Shown here: positions 56,914 to 64,000 of the stretch, one piece after another | Layout of the letters: every line of letters starts with the position of its first letter | How positions within the stretch are numbered: the first letter of the stretch is position 1 | Assembly (NCBI GenBank): GCA_900316245.1 | Contig: ONCE01000008.1 | Location: 1 to 64,000 of the forward strand | Direction of reading: 5' to 3' | Source of the DNA: an uncultured Bacteroidales bacterium | Lineage (GTDB): Bacteria > Bacteroidota > Bacteroidia > Bacteroidales > UBA932 | DNA: 64,000 nt | Notes under the pieces: generated by a model | The model's database searches: none | The model's input: only the letters and a program-made list of their open reading frames with translations | What the model was told of the DNA's origin: nothing | Made by a program: the position numbers and the translations under genes

Positions 56914-58647
56914 ATGACGTGCACTTCCTTCATACAGGTTATCCTGCCTCTCCGCCTGGAGTGGGAACCTTATTATAAGGTACCGGATGAGGTAAATGTG
57001 CAGGTAGGGGACCGTGTGAGGGTCATTTTTGCCAATGCCTTCTATGTGGGTACGGTAAGCGCCGTCAATGTTACCCCCACGCTGGAAGCCAAGAAGATTC
57101 TTCCCGTGCAGGCCGTGGAGCAGGACCTTCCTGCCGTGGGCCCGGAAGAGATTCATTTTTGGAGAGAACTGGCCGCCTATTATCTGTGTACGGTGGGGGA
57201 GGTCTACAAGGCCGCCTATCCCCGGATGGCCCACCATAAGTCCCGCCTGACCCTGCCGGTAACGGAAGAGCCTAAAGAGGCTCCCGCTGTGGATGTAAAG
57301 GCCATCCAGTCCGGTTTCCGGGAAGGCAAGCCCGTGCTGCTGTGCGGCCCGTCCCGAATGGACCATTATCTCAACCTGGCCCTGGAAACCTGGAAAGAGG
57401 GCAAGAGTACCTTGATCCTGGTTCCCGAAGTGGCCCTTTCCAGCCAGTTGGAGGAGCAGGTGCGGAAGGTTTTTCCTTCGGCCCTCCTGTATCATAGCCG
57501 CCTTACGCCCGGCAAGAGGAAAGCCGTGGCCGAAAAGCTGAGGTCCGGTGAGCCGTACGTGCTGCTGGGAACCCGCAGCGCCCTCCTTCTGCCTCACCGC
57601 AACCTGGGCCTGGTGGTTGTGGACGAAGAGCACGACCCTTCCTTCAAGCAGGATGCTCCGGCCCCGCGTTACCACGTTCGGGAAAGCGGCATTATGCTGG
57701 CCCTGGCCCACGGAGCCAAGGTCCTGCTGGGTAGCGCCACTCCTTCTTTGGAGTCGGTCTATAACGCTCAGTGCGGCCGCTTTGTAAGGGTTGATTTGAA
57801 GGACACCTCCAAGAATGTGCCCTCCGAGGTAGAGATTATCAATACGGCGGCCGAAGCCCGCAAAAAGGGGATGGCCGGTTCGTTCTCCCTCAAGCTGCTG
57901 GCCCATATGCAAAACGCCCTGGCCGTTGGAGAGCAGATTATGGTCCTGGGCCCCCGCAGAAACTATGAAGGAAAGAAACTGGAGGCCGAGGTCCTGGAGG
58001 TTTTCCCGGATGTCCGCCTGGCCAGCCTGAACGAAGGAACCCCCGAAGAACAGTTGGAAACCCTCCGCGGCTTTGCTGCAGGAGAGTTTGATATACTGGT
58101 AGGCAACAACCTGTCCACCAGAGGAATAGAAAGCCGGAAACTGGGCCTGGTGGCCATTGTGGCAGCGGATGGAATTCTAGCCCGTCAGGACTTCAGGGCC
58201 GATGAAAGGGCGGTCCAGGTGCTCCATCTTCAGAAGGGCCGATGCTCCCGTTTTGTGATCCAGACCCGGGAGCCCCATCATCCGGTCTTCGAGGCCATCC
58301 GGGAAGGGACGGATCCCACCGGGCGCATCCTGGAAGAGCGCCGCTCCTTTGGCTATCCGCCGTTCTCCCGCCTGGTAAAAGTCCAGGTGAGGGACAAGTA
58401 TGAGAAACGGCTGGCCTCCCAGAGCAGAGAACTGGCCCGGGAACTTGGTGACATCTGCCCGGTTACCGGTCCTTATGCGCCCTCCTGGTGGCCCATCCCG
58501 GACGAAAAAGTGCAGGAGATGCTGCTCCTGCTCCCGCGGGACAAAGACCTGGGCCTCCGCAAGCAGGCCATCAGCCGCTGCGTATCGGCCTTTGAACAGG
58601 CCCAGAAGTATCCTGGACATATCATCATAGACGTGGATCCCGTATGA
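56914..58647 (+). CDS. priA: Degenerate PriA-like primosome protein
   Basis: A 577-residue PriA homologue, well short of the usual 730-820. The N-terminal DNA-binding part (VQVGDRVRVIFANAFYVGTV) and helicase motifs such as VPEVALSSQLEEQ, LGTRSALLLPH, VVDEEHDPSFKQ, RYHVRESGIMLA and LGSATPSLES are clear. Two key elements are missing: the Walker A segment reads LLCGPSRMDHYLNL, without the GKT lysine, and the cysteine clusters of the zinc domain are absent, replaced by a short GPRRNYEGKKLEAEV link. The RSFGYPPFSRLVKVQVR end is present. It may be a structural primosome factor without helicase activity. Confidence 0.82.
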   Translation: MTCTSFIQVILPLRLEWEPYYKVPDEVNVQVGDRVRVIFANAFYVGTVSAVNVTPTLEAKKILPVQAVEQDLPAVGPEEIHFWRELAAYYLCTVGEVYKAAYPRMAHHKSRLTLPVTEEPKEAPAVDVKAIQSGFREGKPVLLCGPSRMDHYLNLALETWKEGKSTLILVPEVALSSQLEEQVRKVFPSALLYHSRLTPGKRKAVAEKLRSGEPYVLLGTRSALLLPHRNLGLVVVDEEHDPSFKQDAPAPRYHVRESGIMLALAHGAKVLLGSATPSLESVYNAQCGRFVRVDLKDTSKNVPSEVEIINTAAEARKKGMAGSFSLKLLAHMQNALAVGEQIMVLGPRRNYEGKKLEAEVLEVFPDVRLASLNEGTPEEQLETLRGFAAGEFDILVGNNLSTRGIESRKLGLVAIVAADGILARQDFRADERAVQVLHLQKGRCSRFVIQTREPHHPVFEAIREGTDPTGRILEERRSFGYPPFSRLVKVQVRDKYEKRLASQSRELARELGDICPVTGPYAPSWWPIPDEKVQEMLLLLPRDKDLGLRKQAISRCVSAFEQAQKYPGHIIIDVDPV

Positions 58648-59801
58648 GCCTGAAACCTTATATCGCACTTGTAACCATGGCGTTGGTATCCTGCAATAAC
58701 ACCTTGGAGAGCCGCCTGGACCGCATTCTGAAGCCCCTTTTCCCGGCCGATGAACCCGGCGCCGCCGTCCTGGTCCTGAAAGGAAACGACATCCTCTTTG
58801 ACAAAGGCTATGGCCTGGCCCGCTTAGAACAAGATAGCTCAATTCGGAGGGAAATTGGTTTTTCGGAAAGCCTTCCGAAAAATAATTTCCCGGAGAATGC
58901 ATTAATTGACGGAGATACCCATTTCAATATCGCTTCTGTTTCCAAACAGTTTACTGCTGTAGCCGTTTTACAGTTGGTTCAGGAAGGAAAGATTTCGTTG
59001 GACGATCCTGTGAGCCAATACTTTCCGGAATTTGAAAGCGACATGTGGAAGGAGGTCTATATCAAGCACCTGTTGTCTCATAGCTCCGGTATTCCTGATG
59101 TGCGGGCCGATATTCTGACCAGAGAGCAGAGGGTTTTTGGAGACGAGGACCTGAGCATAGAGTATATGAAGACCCTGGACTACCGTCACTTTGCTCCCGG
59201 TACCGCCTACGAGTATATGAACCCCACTTATACTTTATTGGGCTTCCTCATTGAAAAGGTTAGTGGAGAACCGTTTACGGAGTTTTTTCAAAAGCATATC
59301 TTCAATCCTGCGGGCATGGACGATACCTACTATTTCGACCGCAACAACGAGCGTCCGGACGCCGCCCACGGATACATCTATGACAACGGCTGGAAGGAGT
59401 ATGACTTTGGAGAAGAAACCTTCTTTGCCACCCGTCCGGACGGAGGAATCTACACCACTACCCACGAATTCGTAAAGTGGGAGAAAGCCCTCAGGGAAGG
59501 GAAAGTGCTGTCCCCGGACCTGCTGGCAGAAGCTATGACGGGGCATACCGAAGTGAGTTACAGCCGCTGGAGTGATTACCAGAACCGTCCCAATACCTGG
59601 TATGGTTACGGCTGGTTCATTGAACCGGCCCTGGATGGTGCTCCCAGGCGCGTTTACCATACCGGAGACAACGGCGGATTCATGATTATGGCTGCCCGTT
59701 ATCCGGATGAGGACCTCCTGATCCTGATCTTTGCCAACCGCAACGACTGGGACCGTTATGAACTTTTAATGAAATTGGAAAAAGAAATCAACCTTAACTA
59801 A
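58644..59801 (+). CDS. Serine hydrolase (beta-lactamase family) lipoprotein with inverted palindrome insertion
   Basis: A 385-residue lipoprotein (signal ending ALVSC, cysteine 17) of the beta-lactamase/transpeptidase-like class C group. SVSK (SxxK nucleophile) follows FNIA at about residue 100, YMN (YxN) lies in YEYMNPTYTLLGF, and HTGDNGGF is the third motif. It is probably a peptidase or esterase, not a resistance enzyme. Residues about 67-85 (EIGFSESLPKNNFPE) are the inverted palindromic element, inserted before the SxxK strand. It overlaps the PriA gene by four bases. Confidence 0.85.
   Translation: MSLKPYIALVTMALVSCNNTLESRLDRILKPLFPADEPGAAVLVLKGNDILFDKGYGLARLEQDSSIRREIGFSESLPKNNFPENALIDGDTHFNIASVSKQFTAVAVLQLVQEGKISLDDPVSQYFPEFESDMWKEVYIKHLLSHSSGIPDVRADILTREQRVFGDEDLSIEYMKTLDYRHFAPGTAYEYMNPTYTLLGFLIEKVSGEPFTEFFQKHIFNPAGMDDTYYFDRNNERPDAAHGYIYDNGWKEYDFGEETFFATRPDGGIYTTTHEFVKWEKALREGKVLSPDLLAEAMTGHTEVSYSRWSDYQNRPNTWYGYGWFIEPALDGAPRRVYHTGDNGGFMIMAARYPDEDLLILIFANRNDWDRYELLMKLEKEINLN
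58849..58891. repeat. Intragenic palindromic element, copy P6 (inverted)
   Basis: The element in opposite orientation to P1-P5: arms GGGAAATTGG and TAATTTCCC, inner hairpin TTTTTCGGAA, loop AGCC, TTCCGAAAAA. It is read in another frame of the element, giving IGFSESLPKNNFP. The outermost arm bases pair only in part. Confidence 0.85.
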
Positions 59802-59820
59802 TAAACTAAACCATTTTTTT

Positions 59821-61317
59821 ATGACCAACGAAGAGTATTTCTATTCGCTGCTTCCCAAAGAGGAAATTGAGCGCCTCCCTTATTTGCCCACCATGGGTGA
59901 GTTTGTGGACTGGTTTACTAAAGAGTATGCCAACAATCCGGCTATCTCTGACATGACCAACACCATCACCTATAAGGAGCTGGGAGAGCGGGTAGCCCGC
60001 CGCCGTGCCTTTATCGAGGGCCTGGGCCTTCAGAAAGGCGCCCATATTGCCATTATGGACCGCAACAGCCAGGATGCCATGGAACTGTTCCTGGCCATCA
60101 CCAGTGCCGGTTATGTGGCCATGAACTTCCCGGCCTCCCTGCCGGAAATGGCCGTGGTTGGCTGCTGCATGAAATTTGATATTGCCGCTATCTTCGTGCG
60201 GGAGGAGTTCATGCCCCTCACCGCCAAGATCCAGGGTACCAAGGTGCTGCCGGCTGCTTCCATCGCAGAGACCGGTGTTCCTTCGGCCCAGATCGATCCC
60301 GACAGCCCCGCCGCCATCTTCTTCACCGGCGGTACCACGGGTGCTCCCAAGGGCGCTGTCCTGAGCCACCGTGCCCTGATGAGAGGCAACTTCAACACCA
60401 TCTTCAAACCCGGTCCCATCATTGGCGTGCACCGTTATCTGGCCCTGCTTCCGCTGAGCCACGTATTCGGCCTCATTGCCGGCTGCATGGGCTGCTTCTA
60501 TTCCGGTAACCTCATCTTTACCTGCGAGGATATGAAGGCCGCCGTGGGCAAGCTTCCCGCCATCAAGCCCACCATCCTGGTCATCGTGCCCGGTATCTGC
60601 GACATTCTCGCCGGCCTGGTGAAGATGTACGGTCCGCAGTTCCTGGGCGGTCAGCTGCGCATGATTATCTCCGGCGCCGCCAATGTTCCGCCGCGCCTGA
60701 CAGATATCTTCACCAAGCTGGGCGTGCAGTTCTGCTTTGGCTACGGCCTTACGGAAAGCGCCAACCTCACCAGCGCCAATGCCTATCCTACTACCAATCC
60801 CACTTCCATCGGCCGCATCTATCCCGGTCAGGAGGCCAAACTCGTAGACGGAGAACTGTGGATCAAGGGAGACAACATCTTCTCCTATTACTACAAGGAT
60901 CCCGAGCGTACGGCCGAAGCTCTCACCCCCGACGGCTGGCTCCGTACCGGAGACCTCTGCCGCTTTGACGAGGAAGGCTTCCTCTACATCACGGGCCGAA
61001 TCAAGAACATCATCGTGCTGGCCAACGGCGAGAATGTGAGTCCCGAGGCCCTGGAAGAGCCCTTCTATGCCGATCCTTGCGTGCGCGACGCCATGGTGAA
61101 GGAAGACGAGCTCAATGGCACCCAGGTAATCGCCGTGGAGATTCTCCCGCTGATGCCCGCCTTCGACGGCAAGCCCTTCGAGGAGGTGGAAGCCTACATG
61201 CACAAGCTGGTGGACAAGATTAACGCCACCCTGCCTTCTACCCATCAGATCCGTAAAGTGACGGTACGTACGGAAGACTTCAAGCGTACCGGAAGCATGA
61301 AAGTATCCCGCGTATGA
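59821..61317 (+). CDS. AMP-dependent acyl-CoA/acyl-ACP ligase
   Basis: A 498-residue adenylate-forming enzyme: FTGGTTGAPKGAVLSHRAL is the ATP-binding loop, FGYGLTESANLTSAN the A5 motif, DGWLRTGDLCRFDEEGFLYI the A7 block and GRIKNIIVLANGENVSPEALE the hinge. The final KRTGSMKVSRV has the catalytic lysine (MKVSR). It resembles fatty-acid ligases. The ACP-like gene follows with an ATGA overlap, so the acid is probably loaded on that ACP. Confidence 0.9.
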   Translation: MTNEEYFYSLLPKEEIERLPYLPTMGEFVDWFTKEYANNPAISDMTNTITYKELGERVARRRAFIEGLGLQKGAHIAIMDRNSQDAMELFLAITSAGYVAMNFPASLPEMAVVGCCMKFDIAAIFVREEFMPLTAKIQGTKVLPAASIAETGVPSAQIDPDSPAAIFFTGGTTGAPKGAVLSHRALMRGNFNTIFKPGPIIGVHRYLALLPLSHVFGLIAGCMGCFYSGNLIFTCEDMKAAVGKLPAIKPTILVIVPGICDILAGLVKMYGPQFLGGQLRMIISGAANVPPRLTDIFTKLGVQFCFGYGLTESANLTSANAYPTTNPTSIGRIYPGQEAKLVDGELWIKGDNIFSYYYKDPERTAEALTPDGWLRTGDLCRFDEEGFLYITGRIKNIIVLANGENVSPEALEEPFYADPCVRDAMVKEDELNGTQVIAVEILPLMPAFDGKPFEEVEAYMHKLVDKINATLPSTHQIRKVTVRTEDFKRTGSMKVSRV

Positions 61318-61559
61318 TGACCAGGGAAGAAGTGTTTGAAGGCCTCAAGGAGGTCCTGTCCGTGATCCGTCCCAAGACGGACCTGTCCAAGGTGAATTTC
61401 GATACCGAGCTCGTCCGCGAGCTCGGCATCGACTCCCTTTCCATGATGCTGCTGGCCCTGGCCTCCGAGGAGAAATTCCAAATGAAATTCCCCGAAGGAA
61501 AACCGCTGCCGGTAACCGTCGGGGAAGTGTGTGATACTATAATTGAGGAGAGAGGCTAG
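61314..61559 (+). CDS. Acyl carrier protein (ligase-linked)
   Basis: An 81-residue ACP with serine 40 in ELGIDSLSMMLLA. It overlaps the ligase gene upstream by four bases and converges with the GNAT-like gene, overlapping by four. The MMTR start may be 61314 or 61317. Probable acceptor for the ligase at 59821. Confidence 0.88.
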   Translation: MMTREEVFEGLKEVLSVIRPKTDLSKVNFDTELVRELGIDSLSMMLLALASEEKFQMKFPEGKPLPVTVGEVCDTIIEERG

Positions 61560-62698
61560 ATTTCTTCGGCCTTGATTTCCTTTACATAACTGCGGCGACG
61601 TTGATACGGCTGCGGGTCGTAGGGCTCAAAGAGCGTCTGCACCTTGTAGTTTTCTTCCAGCTGCGGGTTCATTAACATCCGCTTGATTCCCAGGCGGATG
61701 TAATTTTCGTGCAGGTACTTGGTCATCAGGAGGGCGGCGCCTTTGGCCTGGTACTCCGGCAGCACGCCAATCAGAAGGCCTTCCGTGATGTGGTTCTTCT
61801 TGGCATTGAGCCAGGGGAGGATGTGTATCCAGCCAAAGGGGAAGATGCGGCCCTTGGCCTTGCGCACGCCGGCGCTGATGTGCGGGCAGGTAACGGTAAA
61901 GGCCACCAGCTCGTCTTTTTCGTTTACTACAAAGGCTACCAGGTCCTTATCCAGAACCGGGACGTACTGTCTTACATATCCGTCAATCTGCTTTTCAGAG
62001 AGTTTGGTGTACTCATAAAGGGGATCGAAGGCCGCGTTGAGCACATGGAACATCTCACGGCCGCGGCGGGCCATCTGCTTAAGGGAATGGGCTTTATAGA
62101 TATGCAGGCCGAAACGCTTTTCAATAATTTCGGCATATTTGTACATGGGGGGCAGTTCCTCGTTGAAATTGAGGAAACGCTGCGTCCAGTCCACGTCTTT
62201 GGTAAAGCCGAGCCGCTCCAGGTATTCGGGATAATAGGGGTAGTTGTAAATGACGGTGAAAGGACTCTCTTTTTCGAAGCCGTCTACCAGCAGGCCTTCG
62301 CGGTCCATATCCGTGAAGCCCAGGGGACCTTTGATTTGGGTGGCGCCGCGCTTGGCGCCCCAGACAATAACCGTATCGATGAGGGTTTTGGCTACGTCAA
62401 AGTCTTCGATGAAGTCTATCCAGCCAAAACGGACGGTGTTTTCTCCAAATTTCTTATTGGCCCGGTGGTTGATGATGGCCGCCACACGGCCCACGATCTT
62501 CTTGTCTCTGTAGGCCAGGAAAAGCTCTTTTTCGCAGAACTCCAGGGAAGGATTCTCCGGTCCCAGGGAGTTGAATTCGTCGCTTTCAAAAGCCGGGACG
62601 TAGTTCTCGCAGTCTTTGTATAGGTCCAGGGGAAAGCGGATAAATGCCTTGAGCATTTTACGGTCTTCCACCGTGCGAATAGTTATTTCAGGTTTCAT
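61556..62698 (-). CDS. GNAT-like acyltransferase paralogue 2
   Basis: A 380-residue protein sharing its whole layout with the protein at 41475-42605: FIRFPLDLYKDCENYVPAFESDE at the start, IKGPLGFTDMDREGLLVDGF in the middle, LLIGVLPEYQAKGAALLMTKYL (GNAT acetyl-CoA loop) and MNPQLEENYKVQTLFEPYDPQPYQRRRSY at the end. Reaction unknown. It overlaps the end of an ACP gene, as its paralogue neighbours one. ATG at 62698 preferred over GTG at 62704. Confidence 0.72.
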   Translation of the reverse strand: MKPEITIRTVEDRKMLKAFIRFPLDLYKDCENYVPAFESDEFNSLGPENPSLEFCEKELFLAYRDKKIVGRVAAIINHRANKKFGENTVRFGWIDFIEDFDVAKTLIDTVIVWGAKRGATQIKGPLGFTDMDREGLLVDGFEKESPFTVIYNYPYYPEYLERLGFTKDVDWTQRFLNFNEELPPMYKYAEIIEKRFGLHIYKAHSLKQMARRGREMFHVLNAAFDPLYEYTKLSEKQIDGYVRQYVPVLDKDLVAFVVNEKDELVAFTVTCPHISAGVRKAKGRIFPFGWIHILPWLNAKKNHITEGLLIGVLPEYQAKGAALLMTKYLHENYIRLGIKRMLMNPQLEENYKVQTLFEPYDPQPYQRRRSYVKEIKAEEI

Positions 62699-62717
62699 TT
62701 TCACGTCTTTGTGATTG

Positions 62718-62725
62718 CAAAGATA
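62718..62725 (-). promoter_or_regulatory. -7 promoter element TATCTTTG (minus strand)
   Basis: The reverse complement reads TATCTTTG, about 20 bases before the GNAT-like start. Confidence 0.55.
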
Positions 62726-62741
62726 CTAATTTCTTGGCAAT

Positions 62742-62770
62742 AAAAAAGGCCTCCCGAAAGGGGAGGCCTC
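62742..62770 (-). terminator. Rho-independent terminator after susD
   Basis: On the minus strand AGGCCTCCC, a short CTTTC loop and GGGAGGCCT form a nine-pair stem followed by TTTTTTATT. It ends transcription from the susD-like gene before the next promoter. Confidence 0.85.
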
Positions 62771-62786
62771 TATTAAGCGGTGAGAA

Positions 62787-64000
62787 TTAATCCAGCGTGA
62801 TCAGATCGTTGTAGTCTGTTTCGTTCCTGGGGATCTTCCAGGTCCACTTGTTGCCGTCTCCTACATTGATAGTAATGGCAAAGGCGTCGGCGAAGCTACC
62901 GCCCTGGGCCTTGTTCTTGCGCACGATGGGCTCATTCCAACGCTTATAGTCGTACCAGTCAAAGCCTTCACCCCAGAGGTCTACTCTGCGGTAGAGCTTT
63001 ACCTCGGTGAGGAGTTCGGCACCGGTCTTGGTGCAGCTATAAGAAGGATCCAAGTTCTTGTTGAGTTCATTCAGCAGCCCCTGAACCTTGGCGTCCTGTC
63101 CACCAATGTGGCAGAGGGCTTCGGCCTCGGCCAGATACATCTCAGCAGAACGATAGATATTGAAGCTGCCACCGCCGGGATAGAAGGTGCACTGGAACTT
63201 GAACTGCATGTACTGGTAGACATGACTTGTGTATGCCTTCTGTGAAGAATCATAGTACAGCTTGTTACCGTATTCTGTGCAGGCACGGGTAAACAGCTTC
63301 TTGGTGCTGCGGCCGGCAGCATTGAGCTCTGCAGCTTCTTCTGCAGTGGGCTCCAGCCAGAGGGCGCGGCGCACATCGGAGGAAGGAATCTGGTCATAGA
63401 GTTCCTTGCTGATAGCCAAGGGATATTGACGTGCCATGGAGCTGGAAGCGTTGGAACCCTGGTAAGAGAAGAACGCATAGTAGTAGATGGTCTGATCCTC
63501 TGCGTCATACACGCCCCAGAGCCATTCGTTATTGGGAGTACTGAATCCTCCGTCCATGTACTCTTCTTTGCTCATGAGAGGGTGGCCCTTGCGGGCTTCG
63601 GGAGCGCAGGCCGCTACCGTGTTCCAGTCTTCGCGGACCAGGGCGGCGCGGGCCTTCACGGCAAAAGCCACGTTGGCATCGGGCAGGAAGAAGTCCGCTT
63701 TTGCGCGGGAGAGACCGCTCTCGTTGAAGAGACGGATGGCTTCGTCGCAGTCGTCGTAAATCTGTTTGTAGCATTCGGCCTGGGTAGAAAGGGCCATCTC
63801 GTAACCAATTTCAGGATCCTCGTCGGGGTCCGGAGTGAGACGGAGGACCACACCAGGACCGGCGCCGTTGTTGCTGTCCTGCCAGCGATAGGCGTACAGC
63901 TGCATGAGCATGGTGAAAGCATGGGCGCGGTAAACCAGGGCCTGGGCCTTGATGAACTTACGCTCGGCCTCAGGACCTTCTGCGTTGTCCACATTCTTGA
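62787..64000 (-). CDS. susD: SusD/RagB family nutrient-binding lipoprotein (partial)
   Basis: The visible 404 codons are the C-terminal part of a SusD-like protein; the start lies beyond the right edge. KFIKAQALVYRAHAFTMLMQLYAYRW is the conserved helical block, YRSAEMYLAEAEALCHIGG the TPR-like region, YRRVDLWGEGFDWYDYKRWNEP the RagB end, and WKIPRNETDYNDLI the terminus. Partner of a SusC TonB receptor expected upstream outside the window. Substrate not predictable. Confidence 0.9.
   Translation of the reverse strand, partial: KNVDNAEGPEAERKFIKAQALVYRAHAFTMLMQLYAYRWQDSNNGAGPGVVLRLTPDPDEDPEIGYEMALSTQAECYKQIYDDCDEAIRLFNESGLSRAKADFFLPDANVAFAVKARAALVREDWNTVAACAPEARKGHPLMSKEEYMDGGFSTPNNEWLWGVYDAEDQTIYYYAFFSYQGSNASSSMARQYPLAISKELYDQIPSSDVRRALWLEPTAEEAAELNAAGRSTKKLFTRACTEYGNKLYYDSSQKAYTSHVYQYMQFKFQCTFYPGGGSFNIYRSAEMYLAEAEALCHIGGQDAKVQGLLNELNKNLDPSYSCTKTGAELLTEVKLYRRVDLWGEGFDWYDYKRWNEPIVRKNKAQGGSFADAFAITINVGDGNKWTWKIPRNETDYNDLITLD

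Noticed and set aside
58644..59801. Class C beta-lactamase
   Set aside because: The SxxK, YxN and HTG motifs are shared by many esterases and peptidases; the overall sequence is of the generic serine-hydrolase lipoprotein type.
1..64000. tRNA or rRNA genes
   Set aside because: The gaps between genes are short, and no cloverleaf-like or rRNA-like segment was recognised by eye.

Overview
The window looks like a chromosomal segment of a GC-rich member of the Bacteroidota, most likely an uncultured Bacteroidales. The support is a repeated promoter motif of the TAnnTTTG type just upstream of many starts, a SusD/RagB gene at the right edge, families typical of the phylum (DUF4301, DUF5683, DUF3108, a deoxyhypusine-synthase homologue, an MMPL exporter fused to an acyltransferase) and dense operons with ATGA overlaps. 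The genus cannot be named from sequence alone. No rRNA, tRNA, CRISPR array or prophage was seen, and no gene-free gap exceeds about 250 bases.

Layout. 1-7.4 kb: small housekeeping and hypothetical genes (a DUF1653-TSCPD fusion, a lipoprotein nitroreductase, a glutaredoxin-like protein, an aminoglycoside-phosphotransferase-like kinase, a DMT permease) and a PdxB-DUF4301 fusion. 7.4-16.8 kb: a citrate-lyase operon (citD, citE, citF, citX, a DUF3108 gene, a citC-citG fusion) running directly into aconitase and isocitrate dehydrogenase. 17-24 kb: an HxxxD acyltransferase, a D-2-hydroxyacid dehydrogenase, a GntR/ABC operon with a likely operator, an AraC-type regulator and a deoxyhypusine-synthase homologue. 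24-38.5 kb: a plus-strand aryl-polyene/flexirubin-like cluster (methyltransferase, two ACPs, two ketosynthases and two half-length ketosynthase-like proteins, two hotdog dehydratases, acyltransferases, LolA-like carrier, glycosyltransferase, MMPL exporter-acyltransferase, AMP ligase). No ketoreductase or ammonia-lyase gene is present in it. 38.5-47.6 kb: a convergent minus-strand operon for lipid supply (second MMPL exporter, FakA, FakB, a GNAT-like protein, PlsX, ACP, nucleoside kinase). 47.6-49.3 kb: a lipoprotein gene and a REP-associated tyrosine-transposase (RAYT)-like gene bracketed by hairpin dyads. 49.3-64 kb: an outer-membrane barrel with a helix-hairpin-helix domain, hpt, adk, a lytic transglycosylase, ParB, ParA, a degenerate PriA, a serine hydrolase, a ligase/ACP/GNAT-like trio and a partial SusD.

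The most unusual signal is a family of about 55-bp palindromic elements inserted in frame inside four protein genes (citX, citCG, a ketosynthase and a serine hydrolase). The inner hairpin is conserved. The outer arms differ between copies, yet in most copies each left arm still pairs with its own right arm. One copy is inverted and still reads as open frame, and in the ketosynthase the right half has been amplified into a 51-bp (17-codon) tandem array. Two further short dispersed repeats also sit in frame inside FakA, the same ketosynthase, a glycosyltransferase and an esterase. Together with the RAYT-like locus this suggests a genome being colonised by small palindromes that coding sequences tolerate.
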